Source: Candidatus Gottesmanbacteria bacterium RIFCSPLOWO2_01_FULL_39_12b (GTDB lineage Bacteria; Patescibacteriota; Microgenomatia; 2-02-FULL-39-11). Taken from it: a DNA stretch of 53,660 nt. Position numbers and translations under genes: made by a program. Below are positions 17,453-26,025 of this stretch, one piece after another; the stretch's first letter is position 1; each line of letters begins with the position of its first letter. The stretch covers positions 139,053 through 192,712 of the forward strand of contig MFJR01000007.1 in assembly GCA_001780955.1 (NCBI GenBank), read 5' to 3'. The notes under the pieces were generated by a model. The model was given only the letters and a program-made list of their open reading frames with translations. It had not been told where the DNA came from and made no database searches.

Positions 17453-18758
17453 AATTGTCAGCCTTTGCAAACGTCGTGGGTTCGTGTATCCAGGTTCAGA
17501 AATTTATGGAGGGTTATCTAATTCCTGGGATTTTGGACCTTTAGGAGTAGAAGTAAAAAACAATTTTAAAAATCTCTGGTGGAGGAATTTTGTCCATCGG
17601 AGAGAAGATATTTTAGGATTAGATTCTGCTCTTATTATGAATTCCAAGGTATGGGAAGCCTCAGGTCACGTTGAAGGATTTTCTGATCCGCTAAGAGAAT
17701 GTCAAAATTGTCATATCAGGTTAAGGCAGGATGTGATTGATGAATTTAATTTCGAACAATCAACCTGTCTTAAGTCTAAGGATAAAAAACATAGTTGGGG
17801 AGAGATAAAACAGTTCAACCTGATGTTTAAAACTCATATCGGTTCTGTTGAAGATTCCTCAACCATCGTTTACTTGCGTCCCGAGACGGCACAGGGGATG
17901 TTTGTAGATTTTAAAAATGTACTTTCTTCATTTCCCAGGAATTTACCTTTTGGTATTGCCCAGATAGGAAAGGCTTTTAGAAATGAAATAACAACTGGTA
18001 ATTTCTTGTTTCGGTTAAGAGAGCTTGAGCAAATGGAAATTGAATATTTCATTTCTCCACCTAAAACAGATGCGGATTGGCTAAAGCACTTTGAACTTTG
18101 GCGAAGTGAGATGTGGAAGTGGTTTGAAATAGTCGGAATTGATAAAGATAAAGTCCATGAACACGAGATTCCAGATGGAGAAAGGGCGCATTATTCTAAA
18201 AGAACTATTGATTTTGAATTTGATTACCCATTCGGACTAAAAGAATTATATGGATTAGCTTACCGAACTGACTTTGATTTAAACCGTCATCAAGACTATT
18301 CCGGTCAGGACTTATCATATAAGGATTCAGAAGCTGGGGAATCCATTATTCCTCACGTCATCGAACCTACTTGGGGTGTAGATCGTACATTCTTGGCTAT
18401 CCTTCTCTCTTCATATTTTGAGGATGGAAAGCGAGTTTTATTAAAACTCAAGCCGCAGATTGCCCCTTATAAGATTGCCGTTTTTCCTCTCGTTGCAAAC
18501 AAAAATGAATTAATTGCTAAAGCAAAAGATTTATATCTAAGGCTTAAATCAAAATTCACGACTGTCTGGGATGATCGGGGTAATATTGGAAAGCGATATT
18601 TTTCTCAAGATGAGATTGGAACGCCTTGGTGTGTTACCATAGACTATGAGACTATTAAAGATGAATCTGTAACGGTGAGAGATAGAGATACTACAAAACA
18701 GATTCGGATAAAAATCGATTCGTTAACGGATTATTTTGCAAAACTTTTGGATGGATAA
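17436..18758 (+). CDS. glyS: Glycyl-tRNA synthetase, single-chain class II type
   Basis: This enzyme charges tRNA-Gly with glycine. It is the dimeric, single-polypeptide form rather than the alpha2beta2 GlyQ/GlyS form. The N-terminus RRGFVYPGSEIYGGLSNSWD and DFGPLGVEVKNN are class-specific. Motif 2 is around FRNEITTGNFLFRLRELEQM, and motif 3 around WGVDRTFLAILLSSYFEDG. The anticodon-binding domain runs from APYKIAVFPLVANK to the end. At 440 residues it is close to the bacterial norm (about 440-460). It overlaps recO by 17 bases and the next small gene by one (TAATG). Confidence 0.95.
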   Translation: MDLMDKIVSLCKRRGFVYPGSEIYGGLSNSWDFGPLGVEVKNNFKNLWWRNFVHRREDILGLDSALIMNSKVWEASGHVEGFSDPLRECQNCHIRLRQDVIDEFNFEQSTCLKSKDKKHSWGEIKQFNLMFKTHIGSVEDSSTIVYLRPETAQGMFVDFKNVLSSFPRNLPFGIAQIGKAFRNEITTGNFLFRLRELEQMEIEYFISPPKTDADWLKHFELWRSEMWKWFEIVGIDKDKVHEHEIPDGERAHYSKRTIDFEFDYPFGLKELYGLAYRTDFDLNRHQDYSGQDLSYKDSEAGESIIPHVIEPTWGVDRTFLAILLSSYFEDGKRVLLKLKPQIAPYKIAVFPLVANKNELIAKAKDLYLRLKSKFTTVWDDRGNIGKRYFSQDEIGTPWCVTIDYETIKDESVTVRDRDTTKQIRIKIDSLTDYFAKLLDG

Positions 18759-19210
18759 TGAAGAAAAAAATATTATTATTTTCGATTGTTCTAATCATTG
18801 TCTCAATTTTTTTTGCTGTCTGGAAAGTTGGTTTTTCTTCCGTACCTCAAGTTATTGAGGAGATACCTACTCCAACTGATGCTTTACCTACTGTCTCGAG
18901 TGAAATCGCAGTTGACTTAGCAAGTAAAAGTGGAAATAAGGCGGTTGTGTTAAAAATTAATGGAATATCAAGTGATATTAACTCAATAGAATATGAGTTA
19001 ATTTACATCACTGGATCAGGACTATCAAGGGGTGTGGTCGGAAAGATCGCACTAAAAGGAGAAAAAGAAATAATTAGAGATGATATCGTTCTCGGCACAT
19101 GTAGTAGCGGTAAGTGCGTATATGATACTGGAGTTGACTCAGTGGATTTAACGTTGAAGTTTCATTCTGCATCTGGTATAAGCGTATACCAAAAAAAATA
19201 TTCACTATAA
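18758..19210 (+). CDS. Small membrane-anchored extracytoplasmic protein, function unknown
   Basis: This 150-residue protein has one N-terminal membrane segment (about residues 4-24) followed by a Pro/Thr-rich linker (EEIPTPTDALPT) and a predicted beta-rich domain of about 110 residues. Two cysteines in CSSGKC could form a disulfide. I do not recognise the family. It is translationally coupled to glyS through TAATG and is the last gene before the terminator at 19266, so it ends the operon. Confidence 0.6.
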   Translation: MKKKILLFSIVLIIVSIFFAVWKVGFSSVPQVIEEIPTPTDALPTVSSEIAVDLASKSGNKAVVLKINGISSDINSIEYELIYITGSGLSRGVVGKIALKGEKEIIRDDIVLGTCSSGKCVYDTGVDSVDLTLKFHSASGISVYQKKYSL

Positions 19211-19265
19211 TCTAGTTAATCCCCCTTATTTACCTGTTGTTCATCTTTTCATTCATTTCATTAAT

Positions 19266-19289
19266 AACCTCTTGACAAGAGGGTTTTTT
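19266..19289 (+). terminator. Rho-independent terminator after the glyS operon
   Basis: A CCTCT...AGAGG stem with flanking AA/TT pairing is followed by six T (19284-19289). It lies 56 bases after the stop of the last gene of the operon. The loop and 3' stem arm also contain the TTGACA -35 box of the next promoter, so termination and initiation signals share the same DNA. Confidence 0.7.
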
Positions 19290-19300
19290 AGTTGCATTAT
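19272..19300 (+). promoter_or_regulatory. Sigma70-type promoter of the mraZ/dcw operon
   Basis: TTGACA (19272-19277) and CATTAT (19295-19300) are separated by exactly 17 bases. This gives a perfect -35 and a 5-of-6 -10 box. Predicted transcription start is near 19306-19308, leaving a leader of about 58 bases before mraZ. It is the best promoter in the window and stands in front of about 23.5 kb of co-directional cell-wall genes. Confidence 0.7.
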
Positions 19301-19306
19301 GGTATT

Positions 19307-19331
19307 AAATGTATATAAATGGTGAAAAATG
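19307..19331 (+). promoter_or_regulatory. Three AAATG repeats at 10-bp spacing: candidate MraZ operator
   Basis: AAATG occurs at 19307, 19317 and 19327, so one copy falls on each helical turn. The extended copies are AAATGTA, AAATGGT and AAATGTA. MraZ is known to bind tandem short boxes before its own gene: TGGGN with 5-base spacers in E. coli, AAAGTG[T/G]-type boxes in Mycoplasma. Position at the predicted transcription start fits repression. The assignment is by analogy. Confidence 0.55.
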
Positions 19332-19364
19332 TAGATATTACTGATTGATCTTGGAGTTGGAACT

Positions 19365-19760
19365 ATGTTTTTAGGGACTTTTGAACCAAATTTGATGGAC
19401 AAGGGCAGGCTTGCCTTACCAAAGAAAATAAGAGATGAATTAGATAGTCAGAGGCTGATTTTAACTATAGGTTTTGAGGAATGCATCTTTGGTTTTAACG
19501 TGAAGAACTGGGAAGAGATAACTGATACTGAGTTGAATCGGCCTTTATTTTCCGATAAGGAGGGTAGGGATTTGAGAAGAAAGATGTGCGCATCAGCAAT
19601 CAATCTTGAGCTGGATTCTCAGGGTAGATTTATTATTCCAGGGGAAATGATGAGTTACGCCCGGATCAGTTCATCTTTGATAATAATCGGAGCCGGAGAT
19701 CATTTCGAAATTTGGAATAAAGGAAAATGGGAGGAGTACCGGTTAAAAATGACAGGGTGA
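19365..19760 (+). CDS. mraZ: Transcriptional regulator MraZ
   Basis: This 131-residue member of the AbrB-like SpoVT/MraZ fold forms ring oligomers and regulates its own operon in other bacteria. The first repeat starts FLGTFEPNLMDKGRLALPKK with the family DxKGRxxxP pattern. The second is INLELDSQGRFIIPGEMMSYA with DSQGRxxxP. A GGAG Shine-Dalgarno (19353-19356) lies 8 bases before the ATG. It is the first gene of the cell-wall and division operon, its usual place. Three AAATG motifs upstream are the likely target. Confidence 0.92.
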   Translation: MFLGTFEPNLMDKGRLALPKKIRDELDSQRLILTIGFEECIFGFNVKNWEEITDTELNRPLFSDKEGRDLRRKMCASAINLELDSQGRFIIPGEMMSYARISSSLIIIGAGDHFEIWNKGKWEEYRLKMTG

Positions 19761-19778
19761 ACTAAAATCACACTGCCT

Positions 19779-20705
19779 ATGATTTTAAATTCGTCCTATC
19801 ATTTGCCGGTACTCCTGTCAGAAGTAATTGAAAATCTTAGGGTTTTACCTGGAAAGAAATACATCGATGTAACGCTCGGGGGTGGAGGACACAGCTTAGG
19901 AATAATTAAGAGGGGAGGACTGGTGTTAGGGTTAGATCGTGATATGGATGCAATTGATTATGTTAGAAAGTATTTTTTATGCATTCCAAATATACGAAAT
20001 AATCTAAAGCTAGAGCAAGGTAATTTTAATAATTTAGCTAAAATTGCGGTAAAAAACGGATTCGGGAAAGTTGCTGGAATATTGTTTGATTTGGGTTTAT
20101 CTACTCACCAGTTAATTGGATCAGGAAGAGGATTTACATATAAGAATGATGAACCTCTTGACATGAGAATGGATATAGAAAGCAAATTGAATGCTTTTGA
20201 TATTCTGAATACGTATTCAAAGGAGGAATTATATGAAATATTTATTAAATTTTCTGAGGAGCTCAATTCTAGGGCAATTGCTGGAGCTATTGTTCGCTCC
20301 CGTTCCTTAAGTCAACCGATAAGAACGACTGCAGATCTTATTGCGATTATAGAAACTCAATTAAGACAGTCTCTTGAGACAGAAAGAATCGGTGTATTGA
20401 AACAAGAAAGAAACAAGATTTTAGCAAGGATATTTCAGGCTCTCAGAATTAAAGTGAACAATGAATTAGACAATTTAAAATCAGCTTTACCACAAGCTAT
20501 AAATTTATTAATTCCTGAAGGAAGATTAGCAGTTATTAGCTATCACTCATTAGAGGACAGAATAGTAAAAATGATATTTCAGACCGCTCAGAAAGAAAGT
20601 TCGGGAAAAATAATAACTAATAAACCAATATTAGCTGAAAGATTTGAAATAGATCAAAATCCAAAATCTAACTGCGCCAAGTTAAGAGTTTTAGAGAAAG
20701 TATGA
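19779..20705 (+). CDS. rsmH: 16S rRNA (cytosine-N4)-methyltransferase RsmH
   Basis: This enzyme methylates N4 of C1402 in 16S rRNA using S-adenosylmethionine. The N-terminal YHLPVLLSEVIENL and the SAM-binding block KYIDVTLGGGGHSLGI are canonical. Further signatures are GILFDLGLSTHQL, GRGFTYKNDEPLDMRMD, RIFQALRIKVNNELDNL and LAVISYHSLEDRIVKMIF. At 308 residues it has the usual length. It follows mraZ by 18 bases, the standard dcw order, and overlaps the next gene by ATGA. Confidence 0.95.
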   Translation: MILNSSYHLPVLLSEVIENLRVLPGKKYIDVTLGGGGHSLGIIKRGGLVLGLDRDMDAIDYVRKYFLCIPNIRNNLKLEQGNFNNLAKIAVKNGFGKVAGILFDLGLSTHQLIGSGRGFTYKNDEPLDMRMDIESKLNAFDILNTYSKEELYEIFIKFSEELNSRAIAGAIVRSRSLSQPIRTTADLIAIIETQLRQSLETERIGVLKQERNKILARIFQALRIKVNNELDNLKSALPQAINLLIPEGRLAVISYHSLEDRIVKMIFQTAQKESSGKIITNKPILAERFEIDQNPKSNCAKLRVLEKV

Positions 20706-21004
20706 ACAATCAAAAAACTGTATCATTAAAATTTTTTTTAATCTTCTTAAATATAATTCTTGCCGGTATTCAAGTTATAGTTTTAAATCGTGATTCTACC
20801 ACTGGAGTTAAACTGATAACTTTAATGAAAAATTATGATAAGGCGACTCATGAAAATTCTAGACTCAGTCAAAATATAGCATCTGAATCGTCAATAGCAA
20901 CCATATATCTAAAAGCCAAAGAACAAGGGCTAGGACTCAGTCAAAAAATCATGTCTTTATCATCTCCACTGCCAGTCGCATTCTCGGGAAAATTGTCTAT
21001 GTAA
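20702..21004 (+). CDS. FtsL-like division protein
   Basis: This 100-residue protein has one N-terminal membrane helix (about residues 8-28) followed by a region with coiled-coil character (LITLMKNYDKATHENSRLSQ). It ends in SSIATIYLKAKEQGLGL, a pattern typical of FtsL/DivIC proteins. Position between rsmH and ftsI is exactly that of ftsL. Sequence conservation in this family is weak, so the call rests on topology and order. FtsL would bridge FtsQ and the FtsI-FtsW synthase at the septum. Confidence 0.7.
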   Translation: MNNQKTVSLKFFLIFLNIILAGIQVIVLNRDSTTGVKLITLMKNYDKATHENSRLSQNIASESSIATIYLKAKEQGLGLSQKIMSLSSPLPVAFSGKLSM

Positions 21005-21005
21005 T

Positions 21006-22679
21006 ATGGAGAAGCGTCTCTATCTGGTCTTTTTTCTTTACATCTTGCTTTTTTTTTTGGTGATTATAAAACTCTATTATTGGCAAATTTCTTCTTTTGA
21101 CAGATTAAAAGGTTTATCAGAGAGTCAGACCTTGACAACTTTAAGCGTTCCAGCAGTTAGAGGTAATATTTACGCAGCTGACGGGAGTCCATTAGTATTA
21201 AACCAGAGTGCATTTTTAGTCTACGCAGAACCTCAAAAGATTAAAAAATCTCAGGAAGTTATTACAGCACTTTCTAAAGAGTTAGAGATTCCGTCTGCGT
21301 CATTATCAGCCTTGATTTCTAATCAAGGGTTAAAGTGGGTTTCTATTGCAGAAAAGGTAGATGAAAAAAAAATAGAAGCTATAAAGCAGTATAAAATTGA
21401 AGGTATTGGCTTTACGCCGCAGAGTAAAAGATATTATCCTGAGGCTAGTATGGCCGCACACCTTTTGGGGTTCTTGGGTAAAAATGCCAAAAGTGAAAAT
21501 CAGGGTTATTTCGGGATTGAAGGATTTTATGATGAACAGCTAAAAGGTAGGGATGGTATACGAAAACAGGAAGAAGATGCGGTTGGTAATCCGATCCTCT
21601 CAGAAAGACTAGAGGAAATTCCGGCCGAAAATGGCCGAGATTTATATCTGACGATTGATAAAACTGCACAATTTATCACTGAAAATAAATTAAGCGAAGC
21701 TATTATTAAGTATGGCGCGAAAGGTGGGAGTGTTATTATTCTAGAACCAAAAACTGGTTCAGTCATTGCGATGGCATCGTTTCCTGCCTACGACCCTCTT
21801 AATTTTTCAAATTTCGAGTCTAAATATTATAATAATCCTGTCGTATCTTCTGCCTACGAACCTGGCTCTACCTTCAAGGTGCTTGTAATGGCTGCGGCAT
21901 TGAATGAAGGTAAGGTGAAACCTGATACAAAATATGATGAAACAGGTCCTGTAGAAATTGGAGAATATAGTATTAAAACATGGAACCAAAAATATCATGG
22001 GGAAATTACCTTGGCAAAAATAATGGAGTATTCTTCAAACGTCGGCATGGTATATGTGGAAAATCAGTTGGGTCACGATCTCTTTTTAAAATATTTAGAC
22101 AAGTTAGGATTTGGCGTCACTACCGATATAGATTTACAGGAAGAATCCTCACCCGTAATCAGACAAAAAGGAAAATGGTATCCTATAGATTATGCGACTG
22201 CCTCTTTCGGTCAGGGAATTGCCGTTACTCCTTTACAGATGGTTAGAGCAGTCTCAGCTATAGCGAATGGGGGCAAGCTGGTTAAACCTTACGTGGTGAA
22301 GATGATTAAACTTCAGAATGGAAAGATTATCAATATTAGCCCTAGAATAATCAGGGAGGTTTTTAAAAAAGAAACATCAGCATTGATTACAGAAATGATG
22401 GTTTCAGCGGTTGAGAACGGAGAAACAAAAAATATTAAACCTATAGGTTATAGAATTGCAGGTAAAACTGGAACGGCGCAAATTCCTATTGCAGGTCATT
22501 ATGATACAGATAAAACGATAGCTTCGTTTATAGGATTTGCTCCGGTAGACAATCCGAAATTTGTAATGCTAGTGACTATTAATGAACCGACGAGTTCGCC
22601 TTGGGGATCAGAGACTGCGGCTCCGGTATTCTTTGAGATTGCTAAAGAATTATTTACTTATTACGGTATTTCTCCCTAG
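21006..22679 (+). CDS. ftsI: Septal class B penicillin-binding protein (transpeptidase)
   Basis: This protein cross-links septal peptidoglycan together with FtsW. Its 557 residues contain an N-terminal membrane helix (residues ~5-25) and a dimerisation/pedestal domain from VRGNIYAADGSPLV. The transpeptidase domain has all three motifs: Ser288-Thr-Phe-Lys291, Ser343-Ser-Asn345 and Lys487-Thr-Gly489. No C-terminal PASTA domain is present. It starts one base after the ftsL-like stop and is followed by murE, as in classical dcw clusters. Confidence 0.93.
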   Translation: MEKRLYLVFFLYILLFFLVIIKLYYWQISSFDRLKGLSESQTLTTLSVPAVRGNIYAADGSPLVLNQSAFLVYAEPQKIKKSQEVITALSKELEIPSASLSALISNQGLKWVSIAEKVDEKKIEAIKQYKIEGIGFTPQSKRYYPEASMAAHLLGFLGKNAKSENQGYFGIEGFYDEQLKGRDGIRKQEEDAVGNPILSERLEEIPAENGRDLYLTIDKTAQFITENKLSEAIIKYGAKGGSVIILEPKTGSVIAMASFPAYDPLNFSNFESKYYNNPVVSSAYEPGSTFKVLVMAAALNEGKVKPDTKYDETGPVEIGEYSIKTWNQKYHGEITLAKIMEYSSNVGMVYVENQLGHDLFLKYLDKLGFGVTTDIDLQEESSPVIRQKGKWYPIDYATASFGQGIAVTPLQMVRAVSAIANGGKLVKPYVVKMIKLQNGKIINISPRIIREVFKKETSALITEMMVSAVENGETKNIKPIGYRIAGKTGTAQIPIAGHYDTDKTIASFIGFAPVDNPKFVMLVTINEPTSSPWGSETAAPVFFEIAKELFTYYGISP

Positions 22680-22681
22680 TA

Positions 22682-22698
22682 ATCAAATTTGATATAAT
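22682..22698 (+). promoter_or_regulatory. Candidate internal promoter with palindrome before murE
   Basis: A perfect 12-bp palindrome ATCAAATTTGAT (22682-22693) runs directly into a consensus TATAAT (22693-22698). The murE ATG is 13 bases further on, so a transcript would have a very short leader. No good -35 box is visible at 16-18 bases. It could be an activator- or repressor-controlled internal promoter, or chance in AT-rich DNA. Confidence 0.35.
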
Positions 22699-22711
22699 TA
22701 CATCCTATAGC

Positions 22712-23959
22712 ATGTTACGCATCATTAAGAATATCTTTCATTTAATTAGTGCATTTTTCGCCGCATTCTATTACGGCTTTCCTGGTAAAAAATTGAAAGT
22801 TATCGGTATTACAGGGACAAGTGGAAAAACGACAACCTCCCATCTTGTTTTCCAAATACTGAAGGATGCAGGTAAAAAAGTATCAATGATATCCACTCTA
22901 GAAGCGATAATTAATGGAAAGACATACGATACCGGATTTCATGTGACTACTCCTTCTCCGTGGACTCTCCAAAAATTTTTACGCCTAGCGGTAAATGGCG
23001 GAACAGAATATTCTATTTTAGAAGTAACCTCTCATGCCTTAGATCAAAACCGCATTTTTGGTGTTTCGATAAGTTTAGGTTTAGTTACGAATATCGCTCA
23101 TGAACATCTTGATTATCATAAAACGATGGAAAATTATAGATTAGTAAAATCAAAAATATTTTATAATAATAGTTGCAGTCTGTTGAATTTTGATGACCCC
23201 AATTTTTCATATCTGAAAAAGAGAACCAGCGGTAAAGTAATCAGTTACTCTTTAATAAATAATCAGGCAGATTATACAACTAAAAATATAAAACTATTAC
23301 CTCAGATCCTTGGCAAGTTTAATTTATATAACTGTTTAGCTGCCGCAGCTCTCTGTTTAGAACTAGGAATTGATACAAAAACTATAACTAAATCAATATC
23401 TGAATACAGAGGTTTAATCGGACGGATGGAAGAGTTGAGGTTAAATCTTCCTTTCAGGGTATTTATAGATTTTGCACATAAGCCTAATGCATTAGAACAA
23501 GCATTAATAACTTTCAGGTTTATGGCAAAAAAGAATTTAATTATTATATTTGGGTGCGCAGGTTTAAGGGATAAACAGAAGCGTCCGATAATGGGAGAGA
23601 TCGCGGCGAAATTTGCTGATTATATTATATTGACTGCTGAAGATCCCAGAACCGAGGACGTTCGAAACATTATTAATGAGATTGCCCAAGGATGTTTGAG
23701 AAATAAAGTTAACGAAATGGATAAAAAAATATCAGGCGTAAATAAGCTAAACAACGGTAAAAGATATTTTTGGCGCATACCGGACCGGCAGGAGGCAATA
23801 AATTACGCTTTCAAGAAACTTGCCAAGCCGGGAGATTTAGTAGCTTTATTTGGTAAAGGTCATGAAAAATCAATGTGTTATGGAGTCACAGAATATCCCT
23901 GGAATGAACGAAAGGCAGTTGAAAAAGCTATTTATGGTACAGTCAAAACTACTTCTTAA
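22712..23959 (+). CDS. murE: MurE-type Mur ligase without N-terminal domain 1
   Basis: This ligase adds the third stem-peptide amino acid to UDP-MurNAc-L-Ala-D-Glu using ATP. The P-loop GTSGKTTT lies at residues 35-42, about 75 residues earlier than in E. coli MurE, so the UDP-binding first domain is missing. A short hydrophobic N-terminus replaces it. MurE blocks VTTPSPWTLQKFL, ILEVTSHALDQNR and NIAHEHLDYHKTMENY are intact. The specificity motif is Glu310-Asp-Pro-Arg313 followed by TED, closer to the DNPR motif of meso-diaminopimelate enzymes than to lysine types. The third residue is therefore probably diaminopimelate, at modest confidence. Length is 415 versus about 490 residues. Confidence 0.85.
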   Translation: MLRIIKNIFHLISAFFAAFYYGFPGKKLKVIGITGTSGKTTTSHLVFQILKDAGKKVSMISTLEAIINGKTYDTGFHVTTPSPWTLQKFLRLAVNGGTEYSILEVTSHALDQNRIFGVSISLGLVTNIAHEHLDYHKTMENYRLVKSKIFYNNSCSLLNFDDPNFSYLKKRTSGKVISYSLINNQADYTTKNIKLLPQILGKFNLYNCLAAAALCLELGIDTKTITKSISEYRGLIGRMEELRLNLPFRVFIDFAHKPNALEQALITFRFMAKKNLIIIFGCAGLRDKQKRPIMGEIAAKFADYIILTAEDPRTEDVRNIINEIAQGCLRNKVNEMDKKISGVNKLNNGKRYFWRIPDRQEAINYAFKKLAKPGDLVALFGKGHEKSMCYGVTEYPWNERKAVEKAIYGTVKTTS

Positions 23960-24590
23960 TTTTCCCGGAGTCAAACATTATTTTTTTGATAAAAACGATG
24001 TAAATAAATCGCTAAAAGTATTTAATTTTGATTCATTTCAGACGGTTGATCAGGTTCATGGAAATCGGGTAACGACTATCAACAGTTTACCGTTTGATTC
24101 AAAAGGCTATGACGGAATGATAACTAAAAGAAAATATTTATTGGCTATAAGAACGGCAGACTGTTTACCTATTTTATTTTATGATTACAAAAAAAATATT
24201 ATAGGCGCAATTCATGCTGGCTGGAGGGGGCTATCTTCAGGAATTATTAATAGTCTAATTAGGATCTTAATGACTAAGGGAAGCCAGTCTAAACATATCT
24301 TTGGAGCAATAGGTCCCCATATCGGAAGATGCTGTTATGATGTGCCAAGAGAAAGAATAAAAATGTTCGGTAAAACCATAGATTCAGACAAATTAGTTAG
24401 TGAAAATCGTAGATCGTCATGGTTTTTAGACTTAGGTAAAATTGCTCAAATTCAGATGCAACAGATGAATATTCAAAAAAGACAGATAGATATTCTTCCA
24501 TTTTGTACAAGTTGTAATAAAAATTATTATTCGTATCGAAGAGATGGAAGCAGTACAGGTAGAATGATTAATGTAATCGGTTTAAATTAA
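23934..24590 (+). CDS. pgeF: PgeF/YfiH-family protein (laccase-domain, peptidoglycan editing factor)
   Basis: The start is taken at the ATG 23934, 26 bases inside the end of murE, because homology begins just behind it. This gives 218 residues. Family metal-binding blocks are VDQVHGNRV, RTADCLPILF, GAIHAGWRGLSSGI and GPHIGRCCYDV, with FCTSCNKNYYSYRRDG near the end. In E. coli PgeF prevents L-Ser misincorporation in the stem peptide; related enzymes also act on purine nucleosides. Location between murE and murC supports a cell-wall role. Confidence 0.85.
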   Translation: MVQSKLLLNFPGVKHYFFDKNDVNKSLKVFNFDSFQTVDQVHGNRVTTINSLPFDSKGYDGMITKRKYLLAIRTADCLPILFYDYKKNIIGAIHAGWRGLSSGIINSLIRILMTKGSQSKHIFGAIGPHIGRCCYDVPRERIKMFGKTIDSDKLVSENRRSSWFLDLGKIAQIQMQQMNIQKRQIDILPFCTSCNKNYYSYRRDGSSTGRMINVIGLN

Positions 24591-24591
24591 G

Positions 24592-26004
24592 ATGAAGCAT
24601 AAAACCGCTTATTTTGTAGGTATAAAAGGGGTAGCAATGACAGCCTTAGCTGTCTACTTTCAGGAAAAAGGTTATGAGGTAATCGGTTCAGATGTGGCAG
24701 AGAAATTTGCTACTGATAATATCCTAAAAAAAAGAAATATCAAAGTGAACCCTGGTTTTTTTCCCGATAATATCAATAAAAATTATGATTTAGTCGTTGT
24801 GACTGGTGCCCACGGGGGAATGACGAATATCGAAGCAGAAAAAGCTCGTAAAATGGGTCTATCGACGTATATGCACGGAGAGATATTGGGGAAATTGATG
24901 AATAAAAAAAAAGGAATATCTATTTCAGGATGTCACGGTAAGACTACCACCTCAGCCATAGTTGCCTCACTTTTAGTTCATTCAGGTTTTAATCCATCAT
25001 ATATCGTTGGGTCGGCAAGTATAAACGATCTAGGAGAAGCTGGACACTATGGTCAGGGTGAATATTTTGTCGCAGAAGCGGATGAGTATATGACCTGTCC
25101 TATAACAAATAAAACACCTCGGTTTATGTGGCAGAAACCGATAATAGTTATCCTTACTAATATCGATTATGATCATCCTGACGCTTTTACAAATCTTGAT
25201 CAGGTGAAAGAAACATACTTAAACTTTATCCACAATTTACCTGAAAATGGGAGTTTAATAGCTTGTATTGATGATCCGAACGTATCTGATATTCTGCCTC
25301 GAGTCAAGAGAAATGTAATAACTTACGGTTTTTCCCCACGTTCTACTTACCGGATAGATAAAGTCTATTGTGGAAAAGAAACTATCTTTATGAAAGTACT
25401 TTTTAAGAATATGGAGTTAGGTGAATTCATGATGAAAATTCCTGGGAAACATAATTTATTAAATGGTTTAGCAGCTTCTATTGCGGCTAATATGTCGGGA
25501 ATTTCCTGGGATTCGATCAAAGAAAATTTAAAATTGTTTACAGGTACTAAAAGACGCTTTGAAAAAATCGGCTCTGTTAATTCTACTTTGTTATATGATG
25601 ACTACGCGCATCATCCCAGTGAGGTAGTCGCAACGTTAAAGGCAGTTAAGGAATGGTATCCGGATAAAAGATTAATTATTATATTTCAGCCTCATACTTA
25701 TTCCAGGACAAAAGCCTTACTCCACGATTTTTCTAAAGCATTTACTTTGGCTGATATTGTTATATTTTCCGATATTTATGCTTCAAAACGGGAATCAAAT
25801 GACCCAACTATTTCCTCTAAGATATTAACAGCCGAAGCCAATAAATATAAAAGAAATGCTCATTATCTGGCTGAAAAAGAAAAAATACTGAAGTATCTGT
25901 CTGAAAATGTAAAAGGTAATGACTTAATAATGACTATGGGAGCGGGTGATATTTTCTCTCTTCAAAAAGATCTTTTAACATTATTAAAGAAATTAATCGT
26001 TTAA
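24592..26004 (+). CDS. murC: UDP-N-acetylmuramate-L-alanine ligase
   Basis: MurC adds L-alanine to UDP-MurNAc with ATP. Its 470 residues begin with a Rossmann-like UDP-binding domain (YFVGIKGVAMTALAVYFQEK). The ATP-binding GCHGKTTT is at residues 113-120. The central domain contains EADEYM and LTNIDYDHPDAF. The C-terminal domain carries DDYAHHPSEV and FQPHTYSRTKAL, both diagnostic of MurC rather than MurD. Mpl-type recycling ligases are similar, but the operon setting favours MurC. It begins one base after pgeF ends. Confidence 0.88.
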   Translation: MKHKTAYFVGIKGVAMTALAVYFQEKGYEVIGSDVAEKFATDNILKKRNIKVNPGFFPDNINKNYDLVVVTGAHGGMTNIEAEKARKMGLSTYMHGEILGKLMNKKKGISISGCHGKTTTSAIVASLLVHSGFNPSYIVGSASINDLGEAGHYGQGEYFVAEADEYMTCPITNKTPRFMWQKPIIVILTNIDYDHPDAFTNLDQVKETYLNFIHNLPENGSLIACIDDPNVSDILPRVKRNVITYGFSPRSTYRIDKVYCGKETIFMKVLFKNMELGEFMMKIPGKHNLLNGLAASIAANMSGISWDSIKENLKLFTGTKRRFEKIGSVNSTLLYDDYAHHPSEVVATLKAVKEWYPDKRLIIIFQPHTYSRTKALLHDFSKAFTLADIVIFSDIYASKRESNDPTISSKILTAEANKYKRNAHYLAEKEKILKYLSENVKGNDLIMTMGAGDIFSLQKDLLTLLKKLIV

Positions 26005-26025
26005 TATAACTTTTTTTAGACAATT

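Noticed and set aside
19755-19760. UGA recoding as in Gracilibacteria or Absconditabacteria
   Set aside because: TGA ends mraZ, ftsZ, murG-side and several other genes at the expected family lengths, so it is an ordinary stop here.
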